Below the pieces are notes generated by a model. The model did not search any database. It worked only from the letters and a program-made list of their open reading frames with translations, and had not been told where the DNA came from. A DNA stretch of 64,000 nt from positions 1 through 64,000 of the forward strand of contig CAWGUF010000011.1 in assembly GCA_963825625.1 (NCBI GenBank), written 5' to 3'. The stretch comes from CAMDPA01 sp963825625. GTDB taxonomy: Bacteria; Pseudomonadota; Alphaproteobacteria; Rhizobiales; Hyphomicrobiaceae. The position numbers and the translations under genes are program-made. Below are positions 44,268 to 52,528 of the stretch, piece by piece. Numbering within the stretch: the first letter of the stretch is position 1; each line of letters starts with the position of its first letter.

Positions 44268-45860
44268 CTACTTCACTGGTGGCTTGGCGGCGAACTTGGA
44301 GCCGCGCACGCACATCTTGCCGCGCGGGTCCTGCCAAAGCTTTTCGGTCTCGTGCAGGTGGCCAAGCGCCTGTGCGATCGTGCGGAAGTCGTAGGTGGAG
44401 AATTTCTCCGCGATCGCAGTGTAGTAGAGCGGCTCATCCTCGATCGCCTTGAGGATCTTCTTGGCCAATGCCTCGATGTCCTTCTTGTCGCCTGCCTTTC
44501 CGCCCTCGTCGGTCTTGCCCTTCTCGTAGTCGGCAATCCTGGCGGTATCGGCGTAGGCGTAGGTGATGCGCTCGTAGTGCTCCTTCGGGATGCCTTCGGG
44601 AATAGTGGCATCTATGCCGACTTTTGCGCCGGTCGGGACGATGCCGAAGCCTTGCGGCAACGAGGGGTCGAGCGGCTTGGCGCGCGAGTTCGGTATGACG
44701 ATGACGTCCTTGTCGCCCTGGACGCGGGTGGCGATGGCCCATTCCACGTCGGTGGGGTCGAAGATGTCGATGTCGTCGTCGGTGACGACAACATGCTTGA
44801 GGTCCATCACCGAAAGTGCGGCCAGCAGTGCGTTCTTGGCTTCGCCAGGCTGCTTCTTGATCGAGATGATCGCGTGCCAGAAGGCGCAGCCGCCAAGCGT
44901 CACGTTGATGTCCTTGACCGTCACGCCGGCTGTGCGCAGCGCCTGGCGGATGGCGGCGTAGCGCGTGGGGGCGGCGAGCCAGGTATTCTCCCAGGGCATG
45001 TGAAGGTTGTAATAGATCGCGTCCTTGCGCATGCAGATGGCCTTGATGCGGACGAGGGGGTTCCAGTGCAGGCCGCCCATCAGGCGCGTGAACTCGCCGA
45101 ACCGGCCCTCCGGCCAGGTCCAGCCGGTGGGCAGGATCTCGGCTTCCAGAACGATTTCCGCATCGGCGATGTAGGGCATGTCGATGGTTTTGCAGGGCGC
45201 CAGCGCCACCGCCTCGCCGCGGATGCCGCCGGCAATCGCCATCTCGTCCTGGCCGAGTGGGGCGCGGTATCCGGACCCGGTGATCTCGATAGGGTGGACG
45301 CCGATAGAGATTGAGATCGGCAGTGCCTCCTTGCGCTCGAACGCGCGCTGGGCGTACAGGCGCATATTGTTGGGCGTGACGATGTCGATGCCCGTAAGGT
45401 TCTTCTCCTTCACGATAAAGCGGTAGATTCCGGAGTTGATGCCGAGCTCCGGGTCGCGGGCGATGACCACGCCGGCGGTGATCATCGGGCCGCCGTCGAA
45501 GATCGACGACATCGGAATTGGCAGCTTGTACAGGTCGACGTCGTCGCCCTCCATGACGACCTCATGGGTGGGCGATGAGTTCACGCGCTTTGGCTGAATG
45601 GGGTTATCCATGCCCGCTTTCAGCTTGTCCTCGATTTCGCGGTAGGTCTCGCAGCCAAGCCCCAGGATGGCGCGCTCGCGGGTGCGGATGATGCCGGAGA
45701 CCACGGGGGTGTCATAGCCGATGACGTTGTGGAACATCAGCGCTTTGGGCGACTGGTCGACCAGCGTCGCGATGTGGCGAATGTCGACAGGCTGTTTCAG
45801 ATCGATAAGCTCGTCGTGCTCGCGCAGGCGGTCGAGGAACTGGCGGAAATTCTCGTGCAT
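44268..45860 (-). CDS. UbiD family decarboxylase (first copy)
   Basis: A 530-residue prenylated-FMN-dependent decarboxylase acting on unsaturated or aromatic acids. Family motifs include MHENFRQFLDRLREHDELIDL at the start, NSSPTHEVVMEGDDVDLYKLP, INSGIYRFIVKEKN, the catalytic-region EGRFGEFTRLMGG and NLHMPWEN, and VVVTDDDIDIFDPTDVEWA. The last 75 residues (after YEKGKTDEGGKAGDKK) form an added helical domain, IEALAKKILKAIEDEPLYYTAI and on, not usual for the family. No UbiX flavin prenyltransferase gene is present, so the cofactor must come from elsewhere. It is divergent from the tctC-like gene. Confidence 0.93.
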   Translation of the reverse strand: MHENFRQFLDRLREHDELIDLKQPVDIRHIATLVDQSPKALMFHNVIGYDTPVVSGIIRTRERAILGLGCETYREIEDKLKAGMDNPIQPKRVNSSPTHEVVMEGDDVDLYKLPIPMSSIFDGGPMITAGVVIARDPELGINSGIYRFIVKEKNLTGIDIVTPNNMRLYAQRAFERKEALPISISIGVHPIEITGSGYRAPLGQDEMAIAGGIRGEAVALAPCKTIDMPYIADAEIVLEAEILPTGWTWPEGRFGEFTRLMGGLHWNPLVRIKAICMRKDAIYYNLHMPWENTWLAAPTRYAAIRQALRTAGVTVKDINVTLGGCAFWHAIISIKKQPGEAKNALLAALSVMDLKHVVVTDDDIDIFDPTDVEWAIATRVQGDKDVIVIPNSRAKPLDPSLPQGFGIVPTGAKVGIDATIPEGIPKEHYERITYAYADTARIADYEKGKTDEGGKAGDKKDIEALAKKILKAIEDEPLYYTAIAEKFSTYDFRTIAQALGHLHETEKLWQDPRGKMCVRGSKFAAKPPVK

Positions 45861-46119
45861 CGTCTTTGGGTCTCCCTGGTGTGTCCCGGGGACTTTAGGC
45901 CAGGGCGGGGCGGTGCGGAAGGGGTGCAGGTGGTCCAGCGGGGTGGCAGTCCGCAGTGAGGGAGAGGCAACTCAAGTCGAATGCCGCGCTACCGGATCTG
46001 GGCGATTGCTTGGGAATGATGGTAGTCTTTCCAAGATCCAGCCCTTGTGGCAGGCGAGGGCTGATCCAAAGGCTTCCTGCCAACCGACAAGGCAAGAAAA
46101 AATCCAGGGAGTGCAACGC
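45861..46119. other. Divergent promoter region between ubiD and tctC
   Basis: About 260 bp holding the promoters of both genes. No clear operator was recognised. An AAGAAAAAAT stretch with CCAGGGAG just upstream of 46120 is the ribosome-binding region of the tctC-like gene. Confidence 0.4.
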
Positions 46120-47154
46120 ATGAGGAGCAGAGCTGTAATCGCAGCCATGGCCATCGGAGCGATGGTCTCGTCGGGAGCCCTGGTGACGGGGCCGGCGGCG
46201 GCTCAACTTTATGCCGGGAAGACGATCACGCTGATCGTCGGTGCGGCCCCCGGCGGAGGCTATGACATCTACTCCAGGATTCTGTCGCGACACATGCCGC
46301 GGCATCTCCCGGGCAACCCCACCATCGTGGTGCAGAACATGCCGGGGGCCGGCAGCATGAAGGCTGCGGAGTACATGTTCGCGCTGGCGCCGAAGGATGG
46401 ATCGGTGTTCGGCATGGTGTTTCCGGGGGCTCTGGTCGAGCCGTTGTTCGACAACAAGAAGAAGTTCCGGTTAAAACCAACGGAGTTCGAATTCATTGGC
46501 TCAGCCGATTCCGGCGTGAGGCTATGCGTTACGGTCGCCTCGTCCAAGATAAAGACGTTCGAGGATGCGTTGAAAATGCCGTCCTCGTTCGGCGGCAGCG
46601 GGCCAGGCAGCTCGACGACGGACTATGCGGCGTTCCTGAATGCGCTGGCAGGCTCAAAATTCAAGATCGTGAATGGGTACAAGGGCTCACGGACGACCAT
46701 TATCGCGATGGAGCGGGGTGAGCTGGACGGTTTGTGCGGGCTCGATTCAGGCTCGTTCAAGGCAATGCGGCCGACCTGGTACGACAATCCAAAGTTGGCG
46801 CACATGATCTTGCAGACAAGTCTGGAGCCGGACAAGGACCTTGAGAAGGCCGGGGTGCCGTCGCTGTGGAAGTGGGTCAAGGGAGAGAACCGTAAGATTG
46901 CCGAGCTGATCCTGGCGCAGCAGGAGTTCCACCGTCCCTATCTTGCACCGCCGGGGATGTCGAAGCAGCATCTGGCCGTGCTGCGGAAGGCGTTCGATGC
47001 CGTGATGAAGGACAAGGCGCTGCTTGCCGACGCGGACAAGGCCAAGCTGAGTATTCAGGCCAAGGATGCCGCCACCGTCGAGAAGCTGCTGAAGGGCATG
47101 TACGCGTCACCACCGGAGCTCGTGGAGAAGGCGCGCAAGGCGCTGCGGGGCTGA
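46120..47154 (+). CDS. Tripartite tricarboxylate transporter substrate-binding protein (TctC/Bug family)
   Basis: A 344-residue periplasmic binding protein with signal peptide (AVIAAMAIGAMVSSGALVTGPAAAQ). The TctC-family ligand-site motifs appear as KTITLIVGAAPGGGYDIYSRIL and PTIVVQNMPGAGSMKAAEYM, followed by YKGSRTTIIAMERGELDG and the LAPPGMSKQHLAVL region. Bug proteins bind carboxylates and often lack their own TctAB membrane genes nearby, as here. It probably binds the acid handled by the neighbouring UbiD and Rieske enzymes; this is inference. The ATG at 46120 follows CAGGGAG. Confidence 0.92.
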   Translation: MRSRAVIAAMAIGAMVSSGALVTGPAAAQLYAGKTITLIVGAAPGGGYDIYSRILSRHMPRHLPGNPTIVVQNMPGAGSMKAAEYMFALAPKDGSVFGMVFPGALVEPLFDNKKKFRLKPTEFEFIGSADSGVRLCVTVASSKIKTFEDALKMPSSFGGSGPGSSTTDYAAFLNALAGSKFKIVNGYKGSRTTIIAMERGELDGLCGLDSGSFKAMRPTWYDNPKLAHMILQTSLEPDKDLEKAGVPSLWKWVKGENRKIAELILAQQEFHRPYLAPPGMSKQHLAVLRKAFDAVMKDKALLADADKAKLSIQAKDAATVEKLLKGMYASPPELVEKARKALRG

Positions 47155-47193
47155 CGGGGGGGAGACCTGGCGCAACTATAAGAGCTTGCAAGC

Positions 47194-47224
47194 GGGGTCG
47201 GGCGAAGTCGCCTGGCCCCTTTTT
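47194..47224 (+). terminator. Intrinsic terminator after the tctC-like gene
   Basis: GGGGTCGGGCGA pairs imperfectly with TCGCCTGGCCCC around AG and is followed by TTTTT, 40 bp after the stop codon. Confidence 0.75.
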
Positions 47225-47350
47225 CATTCGAGAGTTGAAGCTGAGGCCGCGTACTCGCAAGCCGATCCGGGGGGCCGCACAAGTATAGCCCGCCTGACCT
47301 CTGGCAGCCGCGTTCAGCTGCTCTGGAAACCAAGCGTCAGAACCGGAACA

Positions 47351-47632
47351 CTAAAACGCTTCCGCCAGGCGGCTTGGGTCAGGCTTGCGGCCGGTGACGC
47401 GCTCAAGTGCCATCGCGGCTACAACGCGGGACGAAAAACTGCGGTCCGGCCCGATCCGGGCCGGCGCTCCGCCGGGCTGGGGTGCGACGAGCGAGCCGGT
47501 CGCTTCATTGCCGGCGTTCGCCGTCGAGGCCAGCGGTGCCACGGAGAGCTGGTTCAAAGCCACGGATGCCCCGTCGCTGCAGCCCGCGCACACAAGCGCC
47601 AGCGCTACTGCTGTGATGATCCTGGAAACCAA
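47351..47632 (-). CDS. Small putative lipoprotein
   Basis: A 93-residue exported protein. LVSRIITAVALALVCAGCSDGAS has a basic start, a hydrophobic core and a lipobox-like end (VCAGC), so it is probably lipid-anchored. The mature part is short and ends with VVAAMALERVTGRKPDPSRLAEAF, which looks like a conserved helix. No functional assignment. The TTG start at 47632 is preferred because a run of G lies six bases upstream; the frame extends to a GTG at 47674. Confidence 0.55.
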   Translation of the reverse strand: MVSRIITAVALALVCAGCSDGASVALNQLSVAPLASTANAGNEATGSLVAPQPGGAPARIGPDRSFSSRVVAAMALERVTGRKPDPSRLAEAF

Positions 47633-48103
47633 TTTGAGCCCCCCAAGGCAGTCCTGGTCTCGGTTGTCCTGCACGTTTCCCTGCGAGTGCCGTGCCTTTT
47701 CGCGTCCGATCGCGCCCGATGCTGTCAGATCGCCCTGTTTGAGGCAACCTTGCAGCGAAATTTAGGCGCACGCCGCCGCACGCCCAATGATTGAATGGGA
47801 ACAAGTGCTTTTCCCTTTTTGTCGGCCGGTGGGTGGCGCGGAGGTCCGATGTGACCGAAACGGTTGTCGATTTCGGGCTACGAACCGACCAACCGTTAAA
47901 ATAGATCAAAGCGATATCTCGATCTGGTGCGATAATCCCGCCTTGAGACGCGTGTTCAGACAATGCAAACAAATAACCTTCTGAATCATCGTGGAAAAAT
48001 TTGTGCCGTTTACAAATTTTCATCCGCCCCCTGACATCGTTGCGGTGCGGGTGGGGGCAATGACGCATCCCAACGGGAGGAATGGTTCGGAGTTTTTGCC
48101 AAG
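47633..48103. other. Intergenic region, no gene seen
   Basis: About 470 bp between a minus-strand lipoprotein and a plus-strand SEL1-like gene. The segment 47880-48020 is AT-richer (GTTAAAATAGATCAAAGCG) and is the likely promoter region. No RNA family or repeat was recognised. Confidence 0.4.
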
Positions 48104-48373
48104 ATGGCACGATACGATTTCGCTTCACACGACGTGGTTGAGTGCGCGGCTGAAGGCGGGGCGCCAGATGCGTTGTTCCAGCTCGGATTGCTGTACTGCA
48201 GCGGGCGGGACGTCGATCTCGATTTCGTTGCAGCACACAAGTGGTTCAATCTTGCCGCGCTGAGAGGCAACGAGGAAGCCAAGCGGTACCGGCAGGAGTT
48301 GGCGCGCGAAATGAGCAAGGCGCAGGTTGCGCTTGCGCAGCGCAAGGCCAGGGAATGGCTCGCCACGCATTGA
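48104..48373 (+). CDS. SEL1-like repeat protein
   Basis: An 89-residue protein with two SEL1/TPR-like helical pairs: AAEGGAPDALFQLGLLYCSGRDVDLDFVAAHKW (seen as two parts) and FNLAALRGNEEAKRYRQELAREM. Such repeats mediate protein contacts. The C-terminal helix VALAQRKAREWLATH is also typical of small alphaproteobacterial SEL1 proteins. The ATG at 48104 (MARYDFASHDVVE) is the obvious start. No clear operon partner; the next gene is convergent. Confidence 0.75.
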   Translation: MARYDFASHDVVECAAEGGAPDALFQLGLLYCSGRDVDLDFVAAHKWFNLAALRGNEEAKRYRQELAREMSKAQVALAQRKAREWLATH

Positions 48374-48415
48374 CGGCGCGACGCGTTAGGCAATGTCCAA
48401 TTCCGCGGATGAGCT

Positions 48416-49087
48416 TCAGCAGTCGGAGAACAGCGAGCTAAGGCAACGCCAGCTGCTCTTTACTGCGCCGCCCACAGCCTTGCCGGCCGTGTTCAAACCG
48501 TCCTTGACGCCGGACATGTCCAGCTTATTCCGGCGCGCCAATTCCTCCAAGGTCTGCGGGGAATCGCGTCCGGCTTGATTCTTCGCAGGCGGCTGCGCTG
48601 CCGGATCGTTTGAGGGATTGCGCGGTTCGGCACCAGCCACCGACGCCTTTGCGGCAGGCTCGGGTGGGAGCTCGCCAACGGTGGCGGGGTCCAGTTGGCG
48701 GGATTGGCCGATGCACGGCCCTTGAAACGAATTGCCAGCCCGGCACGAGGCGTGTCCGCCAGCCCTCGCGAGCTCGGTGATGCAGACGTATTCGAGCACC
48801 TTGCTGGATGCTTGATATTTGGCGATCTTTTCGAAATCCCGGATAGAGCAGCGATAGCGCGTGTCGGGGCCGCTGCATTCGACGCAGACCTCCTGCGCCA
48901 TTGCCCTATTCGCTGCAGGCAAAGTTGCGATGAGCGACAGCAGCGCGGCCACCAAAAGCCAGACAGTAGTGGTGTTAGCCGGAATGTTAGCCGGGTTGTC
49001 AACCGGGGGCCGCTCGGCCACGTATGTGCGCGTCGTGTCCACCTGATACCAGTTCTTTCGTCGCACGTGTCGCAGGCAATATGCCAC
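48416..49087 (-). CDS. Secreted cysteine-containing hypothetical protein
   Basis: A protein of up to 223 residues. A hydrophobic export signal lies near residues 40-62 (TTTVWLLVAALLSLIATLPAA) and cleavage is expected after AMA. The mature part starts QEVCVECSGPDTRYRCSI, with three cysteines in a short span, followed by a conserved-looking VLEYVCITELARAGGHASC. A proline/alanine-rich linker and a C-terminal SSWRCLSSLFSDC complete it. Function unknown; it is seen in related Hyphomicrobiales, from memory. The start is uncertain: a GTG at 49042 would place the signal nearer the N-terminus. Confidence 0.65.
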   Translation of the reverse strand: MAYCLRHVRRKNWYQVDTTRTYVAERPPVDNPANIPANTTTVWLLVAALLSLIATLPAANRAMAQEVCVECSGPDTRYRCSIRDFEKIAKYQASSKVLEYVCITELARAGGHASCRAGNSFQGPCIGQSRQLDPATVGELPPEPAAKASVAGAEPRNPSNDPAAQPPAKNQAGRDSPQTLEELARRNKLDMSGVKDGLNTAGKAVGGAVKSSWRCLSSLFSDC

Positions 49088-49153
49088 TTGTGCGCGTATT
49101 GCGGCAACAGTACGGCGGTCACATCCTCGATTGATCCGGCGGGTGTGCCAGGA

Positions 49154-49783
49154 TCACGGCTGATCGGTTCTGACGTGCTGGCTGAAGCCCGGTCGCTCGG
49201 ACAGCCGGTCGTAATAGGCGCGAACCGCCGGCAAGTCCGGCTTGTCGAACTCGATAAAGCACCACCGGTGCACCATCACGCCGACAGGGATATCCGCGAT
49301 CGTGAAGCGGTCGCCCAGCATGTAGGGACCGTTGGCGGACAAGTGCTGCTCCAACCGCTCGGCCTGCTTGTTCCATTCTGCCTTGCCCCAAGCAATCATA
49401 TCGGGTGTGGCATAGGGTTTCAGGCCCAGAACCATGCCTTGGAACACGGCGGGCATGCCGCGGCCGAAATCGACCGAGCCATAGTCCATCCATTGCTCGA
49501 CAAGTGCGCGCTTTTGAAGCTCGGTCGGATAGAGGTCCGTGCGGCCGTGCTTGGACGCAAGATAGCGAACGATGGTGTTACTCTCGCGCAGGATGAAGCC
49601 GTCGTCGTCGATCACCGGCACCACGCCGTAGATGCTCAACCTCATGAATTCGGGATCGCTGGTTGGTCGATAGTCGCGGCCCCAGTCCTCGCGCTCGAAT
49701 GGCAGGTTGAGATCGCCGCAAAGCCACAGGACCTTACGCACGTTGAGCGAATTTGGGCGACCGTAGATCTTCAGCATTTTCAA
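49154..49783 (-). CDS. Glutathione S-transferase family protein (second)
   Basis: A 209-residue GST. The N-terminal thioredoxin fold has KIYGRPNSLNVRKVLWLCGDL, with the catalytic Ser/Asn region, and the cis-proline and SN contact in YGVVPVIDDDGFILRESNTIVRYLA. The helical C-terminal domain holds MLGDRFTIADIPVGVMVHRW with the N-capping Asp. It resembles the beta/theta-like GSTs of Bradyrhizobium. Substrate unknown. The start is 49783 or the ATG at 49777. Divergent from gpt, with 95 bp between. Confidence 0.9.
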   Translation of the reverse strand: MKMLKIYGRPNSLNVRKVLWLCGDLNLPFEREDWGRDYRPTSDPEFMRLSIYGVVPVIDDDGFILRESNTIVRYLASKHGRTDLYPTELQKRALVEQWMDYGSVDFGRGMPAVFQGMVLGLKPYATPDMIAWGKAEWNKQAERLEQHLSANGPYMLGDRFTIADIPVGVMVHRWCFIEFDKPDLPAVRAYYDRLSERPGFSQHVRTDQP

Positions 49784-49878
49784 TGCTCTTCCTTCTCGGG
49801 GTGGGTCGTCTGTTGCGACTGGCCCTACTACTGCACTCAGGCTATATCAATCGCGCCTGGAGACAAAGGGGAGCAGAC

Positions 49879-50382
49879 ATGAGCACAGCGCCGCCAGCCA
49901 AGGCTTATCCGGTATCGTGGGACCAATTTCATCGCGATGCCCGGGCGCTCGCCTGGCGATTGGCCGATAAAGGGCCATTTCAGGCGATCGTCACTATCAC
50001 GCGCGGGGGGCTGGTGCCGGCCGCGATCGTGGCGCGCGAGCTGGAGCTCCGGATCATCGAAACGGTGTGTATCGCCAGCTATGATCACCAGAAGCAAGGC
50101 GAGCTCAAGGTTCTCAAGGACATCACGCCAGCGGTGATCGATGCAGGAGGCGGCAAAGGGCAGGGGGTGCTGGTGGTCGATGATCTCACCGATACCGGCA
50201 AGACGGCCCGCCTGGTTCGCGAGTTGCTGCCCAATGCCCACTTCGCGGCCGTCTATGCCAAGCCAATGGGCGCCCCGCTGATCGATACCTATATCACAGA
50301 GGTGAGCCAGGACACCTGGATCTATTTTCCGTGGGACATGGGTCTCGCCTACCAAGAGCCGATCAGGAAGTCTGGCGGTTGA
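49879..50382 (+). CDS. gpt: Xanthine phosphoribosyltransferase
   Basis: A 167-residue purine-salvage enzyme that joins xanthine or guanine to PRPP. It shows the family start YPVSWDQFHRDARALAWRL, the pyrophosphate loop TRGGLVPAAIVAREL, and the PRPP signature GVLVVDDLTDTGKTARL. The end, DTWIYFPWDMGLAYQEPI, is diagnostic of Gpt. The ATG at 49879 follows GGGGAGCAG. Its stop is only three bases from the stop of the convergent acyl-CoA synthetase. Confidence 0.95.
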   Translation: MSTAPPAKAYPVSWDQFHRDARALAWRLADKGPFQAIVTITRGGLVPAAIVARELELRIIETVCIASYDHQKQGELKVLKDITPAVIDAGGGKGQGVLVVDDLTDTGKTARLVRELLPNAHFAAVYAKPMGAPLIDTYITEVSQDTWIYFPWDMGLAYQEPIRKSGG

Positions 50383-50385
50383 TGC

Positions 50386-51984
50386 TCAGCCGCCAGCTAC
50401 CCGCAACGCGGCTTCGCGCTTGAGTGCGCCGCGATCGATCTTGTTGGTCGAAGCCAACGGTATTTCGGGGACGAACCAGACCGAGCGGGGGTGCTGGTAG
50501 GCAGGTGCGTTGGCAAGCGCAAATTGCTTGATGTCGTCCTCAGTCGGGTTGCTGCCTGGTTTCAGCAGGACAAATGCCACCGGCTTGGTACCTTTGATGT
50601 CGTCATCGACAGGTACGACGGCGGCCTGGGCAACGGCCGGATGGCGCTCCAGCATGCGTTCAACGTCGGCGGGATAGATGTTCTCGCCGCCTGATACGAA
50701 CATATCGTCGGAGCGGCCGACGAAGTAATGAAATCCGTTGTCGTCGCGCCGGAACACGTCGCCGGTGATGTAGAACCCGTCCTCTGTAAACGGAGGTTTG
50801 AGGTCGGGCCGGCTGTGGTAGCCGCTCATGACCGCCGGGCATTTCATTTCCAGGACGCCTTGTGTTGGTGTCGACGGCGACTCCCCTGCGGGGAGCCGGC
50901 CGCCGTCGACGAGACGAAGCTCGACCTGTGGATGGGGGTAGCCGACGGACAGTTCCGGCTGCGGCAGGCCCTTCGGGTGGGGACCGAACACGACAGGTCC
51001 GGCCTCCGTGGTGCCATAGGCGTTGATCACGGCTGCATGGGGCAGCGCGCGCTTGAGGTTGTCCATCAGGCTCTGGCTGACGGGGGCGGAGCCCATGCGC
51101 ACGATTTGCACGCTGGACAGATCCGTGCGGGTCATGACCTTCTCTTCACGGAGCATCATGGCAATCATGGGAGGGACGGCGGTCAGCCACGTCGCCTTGT
51201 AGGCGCCGATTGCCTCGATGTAGTCGCGGGCGACGAACTGCGGCAGCAGGATGATGGTGGAGTGCCCGACGCTGGCGAGCTTGGCCAGGGCCAGCGCGTT
51301 CATATGATAGAGAGGGGCGGCGATAAGATATCGATGCCCCGAGAGGTCCTGCTTGCCCAATCTCGTCTCGGCAACCCAGATGTGGCTGCGGTGTGAAAGT
51401 ATCACGCCTTTCGGCGTGCCGCTGGAGCCGGAGGTGTAGAGGAACATCGCCGCTTCATCAGGGTCGGGCGTGACTGTCTCGAACGGCCCGCGGTCCAGAA
51501 ATGCCTCGAAGCCGTTCGCACCAGGATCGCTGAAATCGATAACTGGCAGCCCCTCCGGGCAGTCGGCACGTCGCGGGCCATCGCTGAAGACGAGCTTCGC
51601 CCCTGAGTCCTGCAGGATGTAGTGGATCGTCTGGCGCGGGAACTTGAAGTTCACGGGCACGGAAACAAAGCCGGCGCGCATCGTGCCATAGTATGCGGCG
51701 AGATACTCAAACCGATTGGCGGAAAGGATGGCGACGCGATCGCCTGGCTGCAGCCCGCGCGCCGTGAGGGCACGGGCGACACCATTGGCTGCCGCATCGA
51801 GGTCGGCGTAGGTGAACTCGCGCGGCTTCGTCTCCCCGCCAAGATCGACGACTGCCGTTTTGGAAAGCTCCCGGTCACGCCGGATCAGATCACCGAGATT
51901 GCGAAAATGGGGACAGCCACCACTTTCCGTCGGCGGCTGTTCGCCCTGTCGTGAACGTTCGGGGGAATTGGTGGCTGTCCCCAT
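50386..51984 (-). CDS. Acyl-CoA synthetase (AMP-forming), with repeat-derived start and internal palindrome
   Basis: A 532-residue adenylating enzyme that activates a carboxylic acid as its CoA thioester. Motifs: MFLYTSGSSGTPKGVILSH (P-loop-like), INAYGTTEAGPVVFG, GFYITGDVFRRDDNGF with the conserved Asp, and a C-terminal STNKIDRGALK with the catalytic Lys. Two oddities are visible. The first 28 residues, up to CPHF, are read through a GGGGACAGCCACC palindrome, so the start ATG at 51984 is supplied by the repeat. And residues DGGRLPAGESPST (about 50870-50910) are encoded by a second kind of palindrome inserted in frame. The native N-terminus probably began just before NLGDLIRRD. Confidence 0.9.
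   Translation of the reverse strand: MGTATNSPERSRQGEQPPTESGGCPHFRNLGDLIRRDRELSKTAVVDLGGETKPREFTYADLDAAANGVARALTARGLQPGDRVAILSANRFEYLAAYYGTMRAGFVSVPVNFKFPRQTIHYILQDSGAKLVFSDGPRRADCPEGLPVIDFSDPGANGFEAFLDRGPFETVTPDPDEAAMFLYTSGSSGTPKGVILSHRSHIWVAETRLGKQDLSGHRYLIAAPLYHMNALALAKLASVGHSTIILLPQFVARDYIEAIGAYKATWLTAVPPMIAMMLREEKVMTRTDLSSVQIVRMGSAPVSQSLMDNLKRALPHAAVINAYGTTEAGPVVFGPHPKGLPQPELSVGYPHPQVELRLVDGGRLPAGESPSTPTQGVLEMKCPAVMSGYHSRPDLKPPFTEDGFYITGDVFRRDDNGFHYFVGRSDDMFVSGGENIYPADVERMLERHPAVAQAAVVPVDDDIKGTKPVAFVLLKPGSNPTEDDIKQFALANAPAYQHPRSVWFVPEIPLASTNKIDRGALKREAALRVAGG
50870..50910. repeat. Mobile-looking palindrome, copy 2, in frame inside the acyl-CoA synthetase gene
   Basis: Arms GTCGACGGC (50870-50878) and GCCGTCGAC (50902-50910) enclose GA-CTCCCC-TGC-GGGGAG-CCGGCC. 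Core and spacing equal copy 1 at 43011-43049, while the arms differ completely yet remain perfectly self-complementary. Confidence 0.85.
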
Positions 51985-51988
51985 GTTC
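51903..51988. repeat. REPIN-like palindromic repeat, copy 2
   Basis: Left arm identical to copy 1; right arm 51969-51988 has one mismatch (ATGTTC for ATTTTC). That single change creates the CAT that serves, on the minus strand, as the ATG of the acyl-CoA synthetase. Confidence 0.85.
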
Positions 51989-51990
51989 AA

Positions 51991-52416
51991 TCACCCTTTC
52001 GCCGGCGGCGGTGCTGTTGCATAGGTACCGCGGCCGGAGGCGAGCAGCTTGCCGGCCTCATCGTGGACGCTGGCCTCAGCGCACGAGAACTGGCCCCCCA
52101 TGCGAACAATGCGGCCCTTGCAGATGAGGTCACCCTTCCGGGCCGGGCTGTGATAGTCGACGCGCATGTCGACGGTCGGCGCTGGCCGTCCGAGCTTCTT
52201 GATCATCGCCCAGTCGGCCGTGAGGTCGACGAGGGCGGCCAGGATGCCTCCGTGGGTCCAGCCACCTTGCGGGTTCACCACCCACTCCTCGCGCCACTTG
52301 GCCTTGAGCTCGATGGTCTCATCGGTGACATCGAGGACCTCGAGGCCGAGCCATTGGTGGAATGGCCGGGTCAGGATCATCTCCTGAACTTTTGCGGCGG
52401 TCATCTCGTCGGACAT
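51991..52416 (-). CDS. PaaI family hotdog thioesterase
   Basis: A 141-residue single-hotdog thioesterase that hydrolyses acyl-CoA, often aromatic-acid CoA. The hotdog helix and active-site segment NPQGGWTHGGILAALVDLTADWA is present, followed by TVDMRVDYHSPARKGDL and RIVRMGGQFSCAEASV. The start ATG at 52416 (MSDEMTAAKVQEMI) has GGAGGAAA upstream. It is bracketed by two REPIN-like palindromes, one on each side, within a minus-strand series: oxidoreductase, thioesterase, acyl-CoA synthetase. It may remove CoA from stalled products of that pathway. Confidence 0.9.
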   Translation of the reverse strand: MSDEMTAAKVQEMILTRPFHQWLGLEVLDVTDETIELKAKWREEWVVNPQGGWTHGGILAALVDLTADWAMIKKLGRPAPTVDMRVDYHSPARKGDLICKGRIVRMGGQFSCAEASVHDEAGKLLASGRGTYATAPPPAKG

Positions 52417-52432
52417 ATCTTTTCCTCCATAC

Positions 52433-52519
52433 GAAAATGGGGACAGTCACCATTTTCCCTTAGCGGCATTCGCGATCAGGCAGTTGGCTTTGGGGAAACT
52501 GGTGGCTGTCCCCATTTTC
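52433..52519. repeat. REPIN-like palindromic repeat, copy 3
   Basis: Arms 52433-52452 and 52500-52519 match copies 1 and 2 with one mismatch (GACAGTCACC on the left). Lies between the oxidoreductase stop and the thioesterase start. Confidence 0.85.
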
Positions 52520-52528
52520 AAGAATGAC

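Noticed and set aside
39851..52519. CRISPR array formed by the repeated GGGGACAGCCACC units
   Set aside because: Copies are kilobases apart, arranged as inverted pairs with unequal spacers, and no cas gene is present.
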